In this document: in pieces, positions 1 through 12,539 of the stretch
Position numbering within the stretch: position 1 is the stretch's first letter
Layout of the letters: each line of letters starts with the position of its first letter
Assembly (NCBI GenBank): GCA_036850595.1
Contig: CM072159.1
Span: 33,841,765-33,905,764, forward strand
Origin: Rhyacichthys aspro
Taxonomy: Eukaryota > Chordata > Actinopteri > Gobiiformes > Rhyacichthyidae
Direction of reading: 5' to 3'
Length of the DNA stretch: 64,000 nucleotides
Translations under genes and position numbers: made by a program
Notes under the pieces: model-generated
Seen by the model: only the letters and a program-made list of their open reading frames with translations
What the model was told of the DNA's origin: nothing
Databases searched by the model: none

Positions 1-1612
1 AGAAGTCGCAGGAAAGTGACATAAGTAACCCGTCTCCCCAGTGTGAATTGACGTACCAGGCGGATGATGTCGTCCACCCGACGAAGTGATGGGCGAGCAG
101 TCATCGATGTTGCATCCATGGTCACTCCAAGAAAGGTCGTTTTCTGAGATGGGATCAGGCAGCTCTTCTCCAGGTTGACCTTGAGGCCTAATTGGGCCAC
201 ATGGGCGAGCAGACGACCTGTGTCCTGTGTTGCACATGTTTGGGATGGTGGGCAAAGAAGCCAGTCGTCCAGATATGGCAAAATTTTTACACCACGGGCC
301 TGCAGTGGGGCAAGAGCTGCCTTCATGCAACGGGTAAACACCCTTGGGGAGAGCGAAAGCCCGAATGGCAGCACTCTGAACTGCCAATGGTGGCCCTGAT
401 ATGCAAACCTTAGGAACCGCCGGTGTTGTGGCGCTATGGGTACATGAAAGTATGCATCGGTCAGATCTATTGATGTAAACCATTCCCCTTCTGCAACAGT
501 TTGCAGAACCTCTGCTGTGGTGAGCATGTGGAATGGGAGCACCTTCATGTAACGATTGAGGCCCCTGAGGTCTAAAATGGGACGAAATCCGCCAGTCCTC
601 TTGGGCACGAGGAAGTACGTGGAATAGTAGCCTCTGGGTTGCAGCAGAGGATCTACAGCCTCGATTGCACCTTTGGCCAGGAGGGCGGATAACTCCTGGT
701 CCAAGGCTAGAGCCTTTACCGGGTCGCTGATAATAGTCATCCTTACCCGGCTTGATATGTGTGGCCGGCGTCGGAACTGCAGCTTGTAACCATGAGTCAA
801 GGTGGCAACCACCCATGGGTCTGCAGCATGAGCAGCCCAGTGACTGAGCTGCTGATGGGAAAAATAACCGACGGCCGGCCAGATGGTCTCACCTCCTGGC
901 CCCACGCCCCCTAGGGGCCCTGGGGGGGCGTGTCGGGCAGCTTCACAAAAGTCCCTGCCAGGCCTCTGTTGCTCAGGCCGAGGAAAACTGACATCAGTGG
1001 GGTAATGCCGAGGTTGTGCACGGCCACTGAAGCCAGCGGTCTGACCTCTTGGCCTCCGGGGAGGGGGCATGGCCCTGTTGAGGCCAGAAAGTTGTTGTCT
1101 GGTCTGCCGTGCTTGGACCGTCCGTTCCAGCGCTTCCAGAGCAGCTGGACCAAACAATACCCCCGGCTCCACAGGTATACTGCGGAGGGCCCTACGGCAT
1201 GGCTCAGTCAGCGCAGACTGAGCAAGCCAAACTTGGCGACGAGTCTGCACGAGGAAGGACATAACCCGCCCAAGCTCCCTTGTCATTAAAGCAAAGGTCT
1301 GCAGTGCTGCATCACTGAAGCCAGTAGCAGCAGCTGCACCACTATCACCCTGCAGGGAGGTCGAGAGAGCAAATAGTAGGTGGGCGAGAGAATTCCCAAG
1401 ACGGCCAGCACGAGCACCAGCATTATATGCCCTAGTGAGAAGGTCATCCGGCACCGAACATTTTGACGTAAGGCTTCCTCAGGTGACACAATGAGGGAAG
1501 CAATTGCGGGTTCAACAGCCGGCATGCCATCTAAGCCAGCTCCAGCAGCATTGTGCATAGCCGCCAGGACCCGGCCATCCCCAGAAAGTCGTATAAAAGC
1601 ACCAGGGTCTCT

Positions 1613-2365
1613 TCAGCAAGCATGCAATTCTCTCAAGTATTCGTCCGAAGGGGGGACAAATAAAGGCGCCGGAGCCAGCCCACGCCTGAAGAAGGCACTA
1701 CCGGAGCTGGACTCATCCTGCTGCGGAACCTCAAGCTGCAGGCGCTCCACGGCCATACGCATAATCGTCTGCATGGAGCCATCCCCAGCCCCGCTAACCG
1801 AGCTCTGGGCGGAAGAAAATGAGCCCGCTTCAGAAACTCGGGATGACCGCCCCTCCTCTTCATCTTGGAAATGAGAGGCTGAGGCTGCCAGAGACAGGAC
1901 ATCGTCCTCTGGGGCCAAGACAGGCATGGGTGGAGAAGAACCCCCTCCTGTCCCTGCAACAGGAGCATCTAAATGGTGCGCCTGAAAAAAAGATTTCATC
2001 TCAGCCAATTCTGCGGACAGTCGCTCGACCCTTGAGGAGAGTCCACGGTCAGACTTGGCCTTCTTCTTGGGAGTAGCCATCCCAACCATGGAGACCCCCA
2101 GACGCTTTGAACGCCTAGGTGGGGCCAGAGCCACCCATCCGGAAGGTGGAAGATCGCTCTGACTCACCGGGGGCAACTGTGCCAATCTGGCAACCCTCAC
2201 TGCCTGTGGCATATAACTACAGTTCATGCACGGGTTGTCTGACAGCGCCTCCTGCAGGTGATCAGGGCCAAGGCAGGAGGGGCACAAGTCATGGCCATCA
2301 TCAACCTGAAGTTCGGCCCCACAAGCCACACAACAGTGGGAGCCATCCATGTTGGCTGGTACCAA
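1613..2365 (-). pseudogene. DIRS gag-like ORF, prematurely stopped
   Basis: This is a 250-residue frame with Cys-rich zinc-knuckle-like motifs near the N-terminus (CCVACG, CPSCLG, CMNCSY), a basic stretch with nuclear-localisation character (PKKKAKSDR), and an acidic/Ser-rich middle. It ends at TGA (1615-1613) just after ELHAC. Conceptual translation continues in the same frame past this stop with gag-like sequence (AAMHNAAGAGLDGMPAVEPA, then SPEEALRQNV) to about 1460, where the reading moves to another frame that joins the RT. The stop and the frame change therefore look like mutations in what was a longer gag-RT reading frame. The family is recognised from similarity to fish DIRS gag proteins in general; no search was run. 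Confidence 0.75.
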
Positions 2366-2379
2366 TTCAAAAGTAATAA

Positions 2380-2890
2380 ATCAACAGGCAAAGCTGGGAG
2401 CGGACGCAGCGCTGCCTTCACCAGCAGGGATAAAGTTCAACTCAAAAAAGCTAACACCGTTAGCAACTGTATCCGGATCCAAGTTGCAGGCCAAAGCTGG
2501 GAGCGGGGGCGCGAACGCTGCCTTCACCAGCAGTGGCAGGCACAAACAAAAAACTACTAACACCGTTAGCGACTCACAGTATTAAACTCAAAATTATAAA
2601 GCCAAAGCCGGGAGCGGGGCGCGAACGCTACCTTCACCAGCAGTGGCAGGCACAAACAAAAAACTACTAACACCGTTAGCGACTCACAGTATTAAACTCA
2701 AAATTATAAAACCAAAGCTGGGAGCGGGGCGCGAACGCTACCTTCACCAGCAGTGGCAAAGCACAAAACAAAACAATCGCTAACTGTTAGCAATCACTTC
2801 GAAAGTATTAAGCCGAAGCTGGGAGCGGGGGCGCGGACGCTGCCTTCACCAACAGCAGCACAAACAAACAAATACCTCCAAATAAGAGAA
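2380..2890. repeat. tandem leader repeats of DIRS element
   Basis: Units of about 102-114 bp begin with aaagctgggagcggg or a close variant near 2389, 2491, 2605, 2719 and 2815. Each carries a block like gaacgctaccttcaccagca followed by an AT-rich spacer. The middle copies are nearly identical and the outer ones are diverged. They sit just upstream of gag, so they may be the element's promoter or leader array; that role is inferred. Confidence 0.7.
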
Positions 2891-3276
2891 CGCTGTCGCA
2901 GCCCTTGGAGGACGAACTCCGTTGCTCCAACCGACACGGTTACAGGGCGTCCAGCGACAGTGAACGTGATCCTAAAGATTCCTCTGCTGTGGCTTATGCC
3001 AAGTAGTGCGAACCGCGCGCGAGAAGAAAAAAGGAACAGAGCCATGGATGACGCCGGAATATATTACCTCCGGTAGGTCATCCAGTGTGTCACAGGTGTG
3101 ACTCTGTTGGTACTACTACTCGAACTGCGCATGTGCGAAGGGAACATTCAGTGCTTTCAGCACCGCCCTCTGGCGGTCAGTAGGGATGAAATAGAACCTG
3201 TTCTGACATGAAAGTTCTGAGTGAATAAATCATAAACAGTTTTTACACAGAGGCAGCAGAGATATTAAACACTCAC

Positions 3277-3749
3277 TGTCCATTCCTTTACGAACAGCTC
3301 GCACTGAAGACGACAGCTTCTCACGCTTCTTCTCTGAACCTGAACACAACAGAGGAAATCCTGTTGAGAACCACCTGAAACCTGGTCAAAACCAGCAGAA
3401 ACCTGTTGGAAACCTGTTTAAAATCTGTTCAGATCCCTATAAAATCTGTTCAGATCCCTCTTAGACCCCCAACACCACTTCTAGACCGGGTCCTGTACCT
3501 GACTCGGACTCGGTGAAGCTGACGGAGCTGTTGGACTGAGAGTCTCCCGCTTCACTGCGAGTGTCGTAGTTGGCCTCACGTCGTTCATACTCTTCGTCCT
3601 CATCGTCTTCCTCCTTCTCTCCTTCCTCTTCCTCCTCCTCTTCCTCCATACCTTCCTCCTGAAGACCCACGGGTTTTATAGCAGCAGCACATATATCGCT
3701 CACATTATCTGTTATTTATGGTTAAAGCTACCTCACCTCCTCCTCTTCC

Positions 3750-3781
<32 letters not shown>

Positions 3782-6700
3782 AGGCTCCTCCTCTTCCTCT
3801 CCATTGGGAGAGGAGCTCCCGGCCTCAGAGGCGTACTCCTCATCTGATTGGTTGTCGCTGTGCTGCCGGGCAGGGCTTGGCCTGCGCTCATCGCGACGCA
3901 CTTTCTACAGAAACAGAGTCAGACACAAATACTCAGTGGACCATTCAAAACCGAGACTTGGACCAAGACCGGGACCGAAGGGGACTAAAGGGTTCAGAGC
4001 AGGACTAAACGGGACTAAAGGGTTCAGAGGGGAACTAAATGGGAATAAAGGGTTCAGAATGGGACTAAAGGGAACTAAAGAGGACTAAAGGGTTCAGAAT
4101 GGGACTAAAGAGGGCTAAAGGGTTCAGAATGGGACTAAAGGGTTCAGGGTGGGACTAAAGAGGGCTAAAGGGTTCAGAATGGGACTAAAGGGTTCAGGAT
4201 GGGACTAAAGAGGGCTAAAGAGTTCAGAATGGGACTAAAGGGTTCAGGATGGGACTAAAGAGGGCTAAAGGGTTCAGAATGGGACTAAAGGATTCAGGAT
4301 GGGACTACAGAGGGCTAAAGGGTTCAGAATGGGACTAAAGGATTCAGAATGGGACTGAAGAGGGTTAAAGAGGACTAAAGGGTTCAGAATGGGACTAAAG
4401 GGTTCAGAATGGGACTAAAGGGTTCAGAATGGGACTAAAGAGGGCTAAAGGGTTCAGAATGGGACTAAAGGATTCAGGATGGGACTAAAGAGGGCTAAAG
4501 GGTTCAGAATGGGACTAAAGGATTCAGAATGGGACTAAAGAGGGCTAAAGAGGACTAAAGGGTTCAGAATGGGACTAAAGGGTTCAGAATGGGACTAAAG
4601 AGGGCTAAAGGGTTCAGAATGGGACTAAAGGATTCAGGATGGGACTAAAGAGGGCTAAAGGGTTCAGAATGGGACTAAAGGATTCAGAATGGGACTAAAG
4701 AGGGCTAAAGAGGACTAAAGGGTTCAGAATGGGACTAAAGGGTTCAGAATGGAACTAAAGGATTCAGGATGGGACTAAAGAGGGCTAAAGAGGACTAAAG
4801 GGTTCAGAATGGAACTAAAGGATTCAGGATGGGACTAAAGAGGGCTAAAGAGGACTAAAGGATTCAGAATGGGACTAAAGAGGGCTAAAGAGGACTAAAG
4901 GGTTCAGAATGGGACTAAAGGGTTCAGAATGGGACTAAAGGATTCAGGATGGGACTAAAGAGGGCTAAAGGGTTCAGAATGGGACTAAAGGGTTCAGAAT
5001 GGGACTAAAGAGGGCTAAAGAGGACTAAAGGGTTCAGAATGGGACTAAAGGGTTCAGAATAGGACTAAAGGGGACTAAAGGATTCAGGGACAAAAGGGAC
5101 GCAGTGATTGGTCGTTACTTGCTCCAGGCTCCGCCCCCTGCGTCGCCGTGGTTTCCGCTCCTCATAGTAGTCATGGCGATAGTTGGGGGCGTGTCCTCGA
5201 GGAGACCCTGCCTTCTTACTGCTGACCGCTCTTTTATTGGACGAGGAGGAGGGGGCGTGGCCTGAACGAGGCCTCTTCAGGTCGACAGGGTCAGAGCGGT
5301 CAGACTTCCGCTTCAGACCTGCAAAGACCAGCAGTAGTGTTAGTGTGAGGAGCAGTGTGAGGAGCAGAGTGAGGAGCAGAGTCAGTGTGAGGAGCAGAGT
5401 GAGGAGCAGAGTGAGGAGCAGAGTCAGTGTGAGGAGCAGAGTGAGGAGCAGAGTCAGTGTGAGGAGCAGAGTCAGTGTGAGGAGCAGTGTGAGGAGCAGA
5501 GTAAGGAGCAGAGTCAGTGTGAGGAGCAGAGTCAGTGTGAGGAGCAGTGTGAGGAGCAGAGTAAGGAGCAGAGTCAGTGTGAGGAGCAGTGTGAGGAGCA
5601 GAGTCAGTGTGAGGAGCAGTGTGAGGAGCAGAGTAAGCAGCAGAGTCAGTGTGAGGAGCAGTGTGAGGAGCAGTGGTTAGACCCTACAGGTCGATGGACA
5701 TAACACTGATGGTAACAGATAAGGTGTAAATAAAGACTCAATAAAAAGCATGAGACGATAACGTTGTTTGTAATTGAACTCTGAATGTAACGTGGACAAA
5801 ATAATCCTTTACCCTTTTTGTCGCTGAGGTCGGTTTCAGTGTTGTACAGTTCATCGTCCTGATCTGGAGCCTCCGTCAAAATGTCCTCCAGTACATTCAG
5901 CTCACCCTCTGAAAAACACCAAAATACTGTAATATCTGAGAAAAAAAACCCCACCCAAATACTGTACTATCTGAGAAAAAAACCACCAAAAATACTGTAA
6001 TATCCAAGAAAAAAAAACACCCAAATACTGCAATATCTGAGAAAAAAAACACCAAAATACTGTAATATCATAAATAGTGACCAACAGGAGACATGGGGAT
6101 AAACCCTCATTTTTCCAAACCAGTGTACCAAACCGTCCAGACCCGTACCAAACCGTCCTGACCCGTACCAAATCGTCTGGACCCGTACCAAATCGTCTGG
6201 ACCCGTACCAAACCGTCCAGACCCGTACCAAATCGTCTGGACCCGTACCAAACCGTCCTGACCCGTACCAAACCGTCTGGACCCGCAGTGTCGCAGTGGA
6301 AATGCGGTTCTGGACTGTGACGGTTGGATTGTTTTACAGTATCGTGGCAACTACCTAAATAGTGGTAATTTCCAGGTGAATAGTACAAATTTCTGCTTTA
6401 ATTTTACAGATAGACATTAAAGCGAGGCTCCTATCAGTATGTCATTTAAATAAACACTCTTTCATCTAACCTCAGAGATTATTATTAAGATCTGTTTATA
6501 ACAGAATCCAGATAAACAGTTGTTATTCATTTAATGTTTCTACCATTTCAGCACATTGTTTGGTTTGACTCACAGGGTTTTGTAAGCTCCTTATTTCGCC
6601 ACACGAGACAAATCAATGCTTTTAAACATTTCAGTTATTCACATCTAACTCTCAATCATTCAGTCTTTTTAAATCCTTATCAGTCCAAACAGTTCGATAA

Positions 6701-6816
6701 TAAACACGGTATTGATCAGAATCAATGAAAGACGCAGTGAGGCTAGTGCTAACCTTACAGGCGCTAACAAAGCGTCCGCGAGCTTTACCTTTGTCCTCGC
6801 GCCGCTCTGACGCCAT
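3277..6816 (-). CDS. ythdc1: YTH domain-containing protein 1, N-terminal exons (partial)
   Basis: YTHDC1 is the nuclear reader of N6-methyladenosine in RNA and acts in splicing and export. Six coding exons fit on the minus strand: 6789-6816, 5813-5908, 5119-5318, 3737-3904, 3499-3658 and 3277-3339. All have GT/AG borders and phases that join without a break (238 codons plus one base). The start MASERREDK joined to EGELNVLEDILTEAPDQDDE matches the family N-terminus. GLKRKSDRSD, the acidic Glu-rich run, NYDTRSEAGDS and SEKKREKLSSSVRAVRK follow in family order. The YTH domain itself is not in the window and should lie left of position 1, beyond the DIRS insertion. Several introns consist largely of minisatellite. 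Family identity is confident; the exact 3' border of the last exon is inferred from a strong GTGAGT donor. Confidence 0.92.
3985..5075. repeat. 20-21 bp minisatellite in ythdc1 intron 3
   Basis: About 1.1 kb of tandem units of the form gggactaaagggttcagaat, with variants containing agggctaaag and gattcaggat, arranged in higher-order runs. The array fills almost all of the intron between the exons ending at 5119 and starting at 3904. Confidence 0.95.
5336..5672. repeat. gtgaggagcag minisatellite in ythdc1 intron 2
   Basis: Tandem 12- and 18-bp units of gtgaggagcagagtcagt lie 18 bp upstream, in gene sense, of the acceptor of the third coding exon. The open frame through it on the plus strand is a repeat artefact. 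Confidence 0.92.
6120..6288. repeat. 20-bp minisatellite in ythdc1 intron 1
   Basis: About eight copies of accaaaccgtcctgacccgt, with ctgg/ccag variants. It is intronic and non-coding. Confidence 0.9.
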
Positions 6817-6819
6817 TTT

Positions 6820-7012
6820 CCCGCCACTCAGACCAGACCTGGAGCGCGCCGATCAGACACAAATAACACACCTTAGTTTATCCAAAACATCTGCAGTTTT
6901 GCAATAAGTGAACAAAATCTGGGACAGACTCCACAAGATGGCGGCTGTTGTTGTCGATGGCTGCTTCTTCTTCTTCTTCTGCGGTTTGAGCTGCGGTCGG
7001 AAGTGGCGCCCT
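6820..7012 (-). promoter_or_regulatory. likely ythdc1 promoter
   Basis: The region upstream of the ythdc1 start is locally GC-rich. It contains a cggaagtggcg sequence (about 6999-7009) that matches an ETS-family site, common in TATA-less housekeeping promoters, and a repeated ttc tract. There is no TATA box at a convincing distance. The function is inferred from position. Confidence 0.45.
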
Positions 7013-7019
7013 CTGGAGG

Positions 7020-7784
7020 CGGATACAGGGGCTGAACTTTTATTCTGTTAACACCACATTTAACCGCGAGAAACACAAAGAGATGAGGCGTTTAAATAGA
7101 AAAAAACAACGGACAAACTGTTTCAAGCCCGTTTTTATTCCTCACATTAAAAGATAAATACATTAAACACAAAACAGACCGAACAGGAGGGTCTTCAGGG
7201 GGCACTCTCAGCTCAGAGCAGGAGAGTTCACTGGAAACACAGAAGAAGAAAACCAGGAAGCGGTGGCGGAAAAACACGTCACACCTGAACTGAAGCACGA
7301 GCCCACGGGACCAGGACCAGAACCGGGTCTAAACCAGGACTGGTCTCCGTCTGAACTGAACCCGGACTTAAGCCAGACTCTTCAGACCCGGACTTAGACC
7401 TGAACCAGGACCAACTTCAATTTGTTAGGTTCGATTTATTTATATTTTTACAGTGAATGAAATGTTTTGTGTTTAATCAGTGTTTCAGTTTTAAAGTCTA
7501 AATCAGAAACAGAAAAAAGTAACTTTAAGACCAGACCCAGTTAAATTAGGGTTTTTGTTAACTTTATTCATTTATGAATCCACGACGGATATGACAGCTG
7601 CTCAGATACACACAGAAGACTCTTAAGAAAGATTGGAAATAGAGAGAAAAGAAAATATTTACATGTATCCAGAATATATACAATATAAACACAATAAAAC
7701 ATGACGATTAACAAAGAGATACTATTATATATGACTGTTGTCTCTCAGAGGTGAGTTATTGAACAGATGATGAGTCTGAATGAG
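7020..7784. other. intergenic, no gene seen
   Basis: There is no convincing coding exon on either strand. A minus-strand frame at 7298-7092 is short and followed by an AATAAA on that strand near 7135, but has no recognisable domain. The stretch 7310-7420 resembles the gene-poor 'accagg/acccgg' sequence found in introns throughout this window. Confidence 0.4.
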
Positions 7785-9775
7785 TCCTATTTATAGAGCA
7801 CAATTCATACACAAGGCAATTCAAAGTGCTTTACAGTAACAGTACATAAAATTAACAGAAAGCAAGTAAAATCATTATATAAAACATAAATATAATCATT
7901 AATTAAAACAGAATTAAAAAGCGAAGAGTGCAGATAAAATACTTTCAGTTGTCATATGTACAGCTAAATAGAACTGTTTTCATCCTGGATTTGAACATTG
8001 TCAGAGTTGAGGCCTGTCTCACATCTTCAGGAAGACTGTTCCAGATTTTAGCTGCAGCCTCACCATGTTTGGTCCTGACTCTGGGAACCAGCAGGAGGCT
8101 ACTCCCTGAGCTTCTCAGAGCCCGAGCTGGTTCATAAGGCTCTAGCGTGTCACAGACCATGAAGAGATACACGAGCAGAGCTGTTTTAAAGTCGATTCTC
8201 TGAGCGACAGGAAGCCAGTGTAGAGACCTGAGCACTGGACTAATATGGTCATATTTCCTGGTTCTGGTCAGGACACGAGCAGCAGCATTCTGGATGTACT
8301 GCAGTTGTTTACAGCTGGTTTAGGGAGCCCAGTGAGGAGGCCATTACAGTAGTCTAACCTGTCTAACAGTCTTCTAACCTCTGTAACAGGATCGCATGGT
8401 CCACTGTGTCAAAGGCAGCAATCAGATCGAGCAGAACTAAGACTGAAACTTTGCCTGCATCTGTGCTTAGACGGATGTCATTTGTCACCTTGACCAGAGC
8501 CGTTTCAGTGCTGTGGAGGGGCCTAAAGCCTGACTGGTAAATATCAAAGGCATTGTTGGACTGGAGAAAGTCAGTAAGCTGTTGGTAAACAACTTTTTCT
8601 AGTACTTTACCCAAGAATGGCAGGTTTGATATGGGCCAGTAGTTGCTCAGTACTGTGGCATCAAGACTTCTTCTTTAGAAGAGGCTTAATGACAGCAGTT
8701 TTCAAGGCCTTTGGAAATGTTCCAGTCTGAAGCGAGATATTAACTAAATGAGCAATTTGTGGCAACAAACTGCTCAGCACAGACTTTAGAAATCTAGTGG
8801 GTAGCTCATCAAGGCAGCATGTCGATGGAGTCCACAGATGATCTCTTCAATTGTTTTGTCAGTGACGGGTGTGAAATGTGTCAGCTCATGGTGTCTAGCT
8901 GGCTGCAGGGTTGTCATTTGTGTTGTGCAAGCTATTGCATTTTTAATGCCTTGAATTTTGTCATTAAAGAATATTGCAAACTCATTGCATTTAGATGTAG
9001 AGATGAGTTTCAATGGCTGTGGAATTGGAGGGTTTGTTAGTCTGTTTACTGTGGCAGGACACAGGAGTTTCTGCAGTTTGAAATGATTTCAGAAAAATAC
9101 CTCTCCCTTGTTCCACGCAGAATGTGATTGAACACATATAACTTCTCTTTGTAAATCTCATAATCAACCTGGAGCTTTGACTTGCGCCATTTACGTTCGG
9201 CCCTCCGGCACTCCCTTTTCTGGGCCTTTACCGAGTCCTCATTTCTCCATGGCGCCTTTTGCCTATTTTTAACCATTCTAACCTTGACAGGAGCAATGGT
9301 GTCAAAGACGTTTGAAACACTTGATGTGTAAGAGTTCAAAAGATCATTAACATTAAAACATGGGGTATTTTCAAATCGAATCATTTCCATGAACTGTTTT
9401 CCTGTGCTGTCATTTATGAGCCTTCTCCGAACCACTGCAGGCCCAACTGCTGGTTTGGGTTTAACAGACAGATGCACACGCTGAGTCAGACCAAACGTTT
9501 CAAGAACAGCACAGTTCTTTAGCGTGCTTATCATTAACAACATCCACATGCACATTCAGATCTCCAGTAATGACCAAACAGTAAAAAAAGTCAGTGCACA
9601 CAACTGAAAGTAACTCAGTAAAATCATCAATAAAACACTTCTGTGGTGGCTTGTAAATGGTGATGTAAAGTATGGAAGATTGTTGTATCTCCATTTTGAA
9701 TGACACATACTCAAATGAAACCCCAAACACCTCCAGACTGTATCTGATGACCCTCAGACCTGACATTAACAGAAG
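7785..9775 (-). mobile_element. L2-clade LINE, degenerate
   Basis: The minus strand reads from an endonuclease remnant (ILYITIYKPPQ and CLVITGDLNVHVDVVND near 9660-9540), through a linker (APVKVRMVKNRQKAPWRNED, 9300-9230), to reverse transcriptase (YQSGFRPLHSTETALVKV, then LLDLIAAFDTVDHAIL near 8440-8390). It ends with an RT C-terminal piece (LRSLHWLPVAQRIDFKTALL near 8235-8175) and a typical L2 3' end (tttatagagcacaattc near 7790). Frameshifts and stops split it into at least five frames, so it is dead. Clade assignment rests on motif style only. Confidence 0.85.
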
Positions 9776-11251
9776 GGTTTATACATTTATGAACAGGTCT
9801 GTGACTATGGCTCTAAATATTTATTTACATTCATAAAGAACATGTTGAATGGACACACTGCAGATGTTTGAGAGCGTCTCTTTTGGAGTTTTTGACTCTG
9901 TTCATATTGAGCTTTTATTAAAGTCAACTTTTTTATTTTTTCGTCTGAACAGGTTTTAGGTGGATTTAGAATTGTCACAGTACCAAAATTCAGTATTCGG
10001 TACCAACACCAGTGAAAAGCCACGGTTCTCGGTACCATAGCAAAACACAAAAACATGCTGATTGAACAACACACTATTATTAATAATAAAGTTAAACAAA
10101 AATCAAATGTATAAAAACCAATGCCATTTTTTACATTTATTACCTATTTAAAACAGTGTTTTAAGTTTTCCCACAAATAATAGAAATATGATAATAGAAA
10201 AAACAAACAGAAAAAATACAAAACAAATAAACCCAACAATATCCCATAACTGAATAAGGCACTTATTTTTAAACTTTTTTTTTTTTTACATTTTTTATAA
10301 ATTAGACTAACCATGCCATGACTGAGCAATAACTAAACTAAACTTTTATAAACTAAAATATTCCAAATTAAACCAAACATTGACATAATTCAAGTATTTC
10401 AAGGATTGTATATATTTAACAAAATAAATTCCAATCATTGAAAAAAAAAGTGAACAATTTTCACTTACTCTAGCTTAAAGTGTCACCCAAAACTATACTG
10501 GCCTACATTTCCTTAAGTTACTTTTTTTTTTTTGTCATTTCCAGATTTTCTGAAAGGAACACTAGCATATAAACATGTTCCTGAGTCAGTGTTGAGCATC
10601 TTGGGCTTACAATATACCCTGGAGTACTGAATACCCTTTCAGATGAACAACTTGATGCAGCAATGCACAGAGACTTCCTGGCAAACTCTGATAGCTGAGG
10701 CAGTGTACCCATATTTGTTTTTCACCAGGAAAGTGGATCATCCTCAGCACTGACCTCAGGCATCTGACCGTACACAAAGAAATCCCCATTTAACTTATCA
10801 CTTGCAGAAAGCTGTGCTTGACTTGAGATGTTGCTTCTCCTTTTTCTTTCTTTTCCACTTGTATGGTGGAAATCAGTTGCTTCAGGTCAGTTTTGGATTT
10901 TTTTGATGGCCTGACTTGACTTGACTCTCCAGACACCTGAGATGCACTTCCATCATTGCCCATTTTCCTCCCCTCATCCAGAAGACTTTGCTTCACATCA
11001 TCCTTAAGAGAAACAAAGCTGTTCTTAAATCTTGGATCAGCCGGCGTGAAAGTTTTGGTGATTTGTGTTGTTGCTGTTTTAAAGATTTGGTGAGAGCTGC
11101 GGAGACCCTGTTTATCTCTAATGCCTTATTCATAGCAAGATGGAGATTGTGTTCAAAACAAGGAATCCAGGTGTAATCCTCAAAGTTAAAGTTTTTCTTC
11201 AAAGGCCTGCTTCAAGCTTTCAGCAGTGTGATCGGTGTTTTATTTTTTTAT

Positions 11252-12216
11252 TTAAAGGTCCCATATTGTGCTAAATCGACTTTTCTGAGCTTTTAACCAT
11301 GTTATAACGTTGTTTCTACCTCAAACACATACCCAAAGTTGTGTTTTGTTTCATTCGCGCATGTTTAAGTAATTTATTTAGTTTGAGCTACAGTCCTTTC
11401 AACGAGCTGTTTCACGCAATGACGTCAATATGTGAAATAAACCACTCCTCTCCAGGAAGTGCTCCTCCACACTCCTCCTGCCCCTCTCTCCTGCACTGTC
11501 AACAAGTGGAGCTCTGCAGCTCAGACACAGAGAAGCATCGCTGCTACTGTGTTAGCTTACTTACAGTCAGCAACATGTATTACTAACAAGCATTACTGCA
11601 TAGCTCTACATATTGCTAGGCTACTTTATTATAGTTCTTTCAATACACTGCACACCAGCTCCTTAGGAGTCTCCAGGCAACATACATTCTCAACTTCAGT
11701 AGGCATTGTACGGTCATTTCCACTTGTGCACCGATAAACAGAAGCAGTTAACACGCGCTATGCTACGGGCTACACCATAGAAACATACACAATAAATAGT
11801 TTTTCATTTACCAAGCAGAAACGTCTTGTAGAAGCCTTCGAGGTCTTTGTGTTTGCTCATGTTCTTAAACTCAGAATCAGACTCTGGGTCGAAGATATAC
11901 GGCTCATTTACTCTCAAAGCTATTGCTGAAAAAGTTATTACTACGATGTACCGTGTTTGCTTCAGTCTGTTTCCAGCGTAGCTCGCGTCGCTATAGCGTG
12001 ATGTCATGAGTGGGCGGGGCCAACACGGGAGAGCTGAGCCTTAAAGTGACAGCGCCAAATCAGACCGTTCACTTTGGACTCATGATGAGAGCTCATCCAA
12101 ACCGCTTGTATAAGATAAATATTGTGTGTTTCATGTTGCAAAATGTGATATGGTAACCTAAATGTATCCAAAATGCACTGTATAATGTTCAAAATAGTAT
12201 AATATAGCACCTTTAA
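11252..12216. mobile_element. TTAA-flanked non-autonomous element nested in hAT
   Basis: The block starts TTAAAGGTcccatattgtgct and ends with the inverse form agtataatatagcACCTTTAA. It is therefore bounded by TTAA on both sides with imperfect inverted termini, as expected for piggyBac-type elements. It interrupts the hAT transposase between its catalytic and insertion regions. The short frames inside have no recognised domain. A link to piggyBac rests only on TTAA and the terminal AGGT. Confidence 0.55.
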
Positions 12217-12310
12217 CCTTTATTTAACCAGGAAAGTCCCATTGAGATTAAAAACCTCTTTTTCAAGGGAGTCCTGGCCAAGAGGCAGCAGCAAACTGAG
12301 ACCACAACAG
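12217..12310. repeat. dispersed fish repeat fragment
   Basis: The sequence tttatttaaccaggaaagtc, followed by a cccattgagatt block and gagtcctggccaag, resembles a repeat seen widely in fish genomes. It adjoins the TTAA element. Its family is not assigned here. Confidence 0.35.
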
Positions 12311-12539
12311 TCAAGAAATTCCCACAATTTAGTAATGTATTGCAGAGGTACAGACATAAAAGTGTCTGCAGTTCTACTTGTCCAAAGATCCGTTGTGCAG
12401 CTGTAAAATGGTTTCACTCCAAGATGCTGGATTATTAGGTCCCTGTTGTAGATGTGGGGTATCTCAGTGTACAGAAGAATTCCGCTTGGAAGCTGGTATT
12501 TTGGGTTGAAGTGACTAAGCATTGGCTGGCAACCCTATT

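Larger units (their letters stand above)
1..3205 (-). mobile_element. DIRS-type retrotransposon, 5' part
   Basis: The minus strand encodes a gag-like protein (2365 down to 1613) followed by a reverse transcriptase frame that stays open from about 1285 to the window edge. The RT shows FLVPKRTGGFRPILDLRGLN near 630-560 and the active site LPYLDDWLL near 285-262, the form typical of DIRS elements rather than Gypsy or LINE enzymes. RNase H, methyltransferase and tyrosine recombinase domains would lie left of the window. Upstream of gag, 2380-2890 is a leader made of diverged repeats of about 112 bp. The right boundary near 3205 is approximate. It has the same orientation as ythdc1 and lies beyond that gene's sixth coding exon, so it is probably intronic. 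At least one nonsense change and one frameshift make it likely inactive. Confidence 0.85.

Noticed and set aside
930..1289. Plus-strand frames opposite the DIRS gag and RT
   Set aside because: They are shadows of the minus-strand RT/gag coding sequence.
5183..5680. Plus-strand 165-codon frame with SVRSRV repeats
   Set aside because: It covers a real ythdc1 exon in antisense and an intronic minisatellite.
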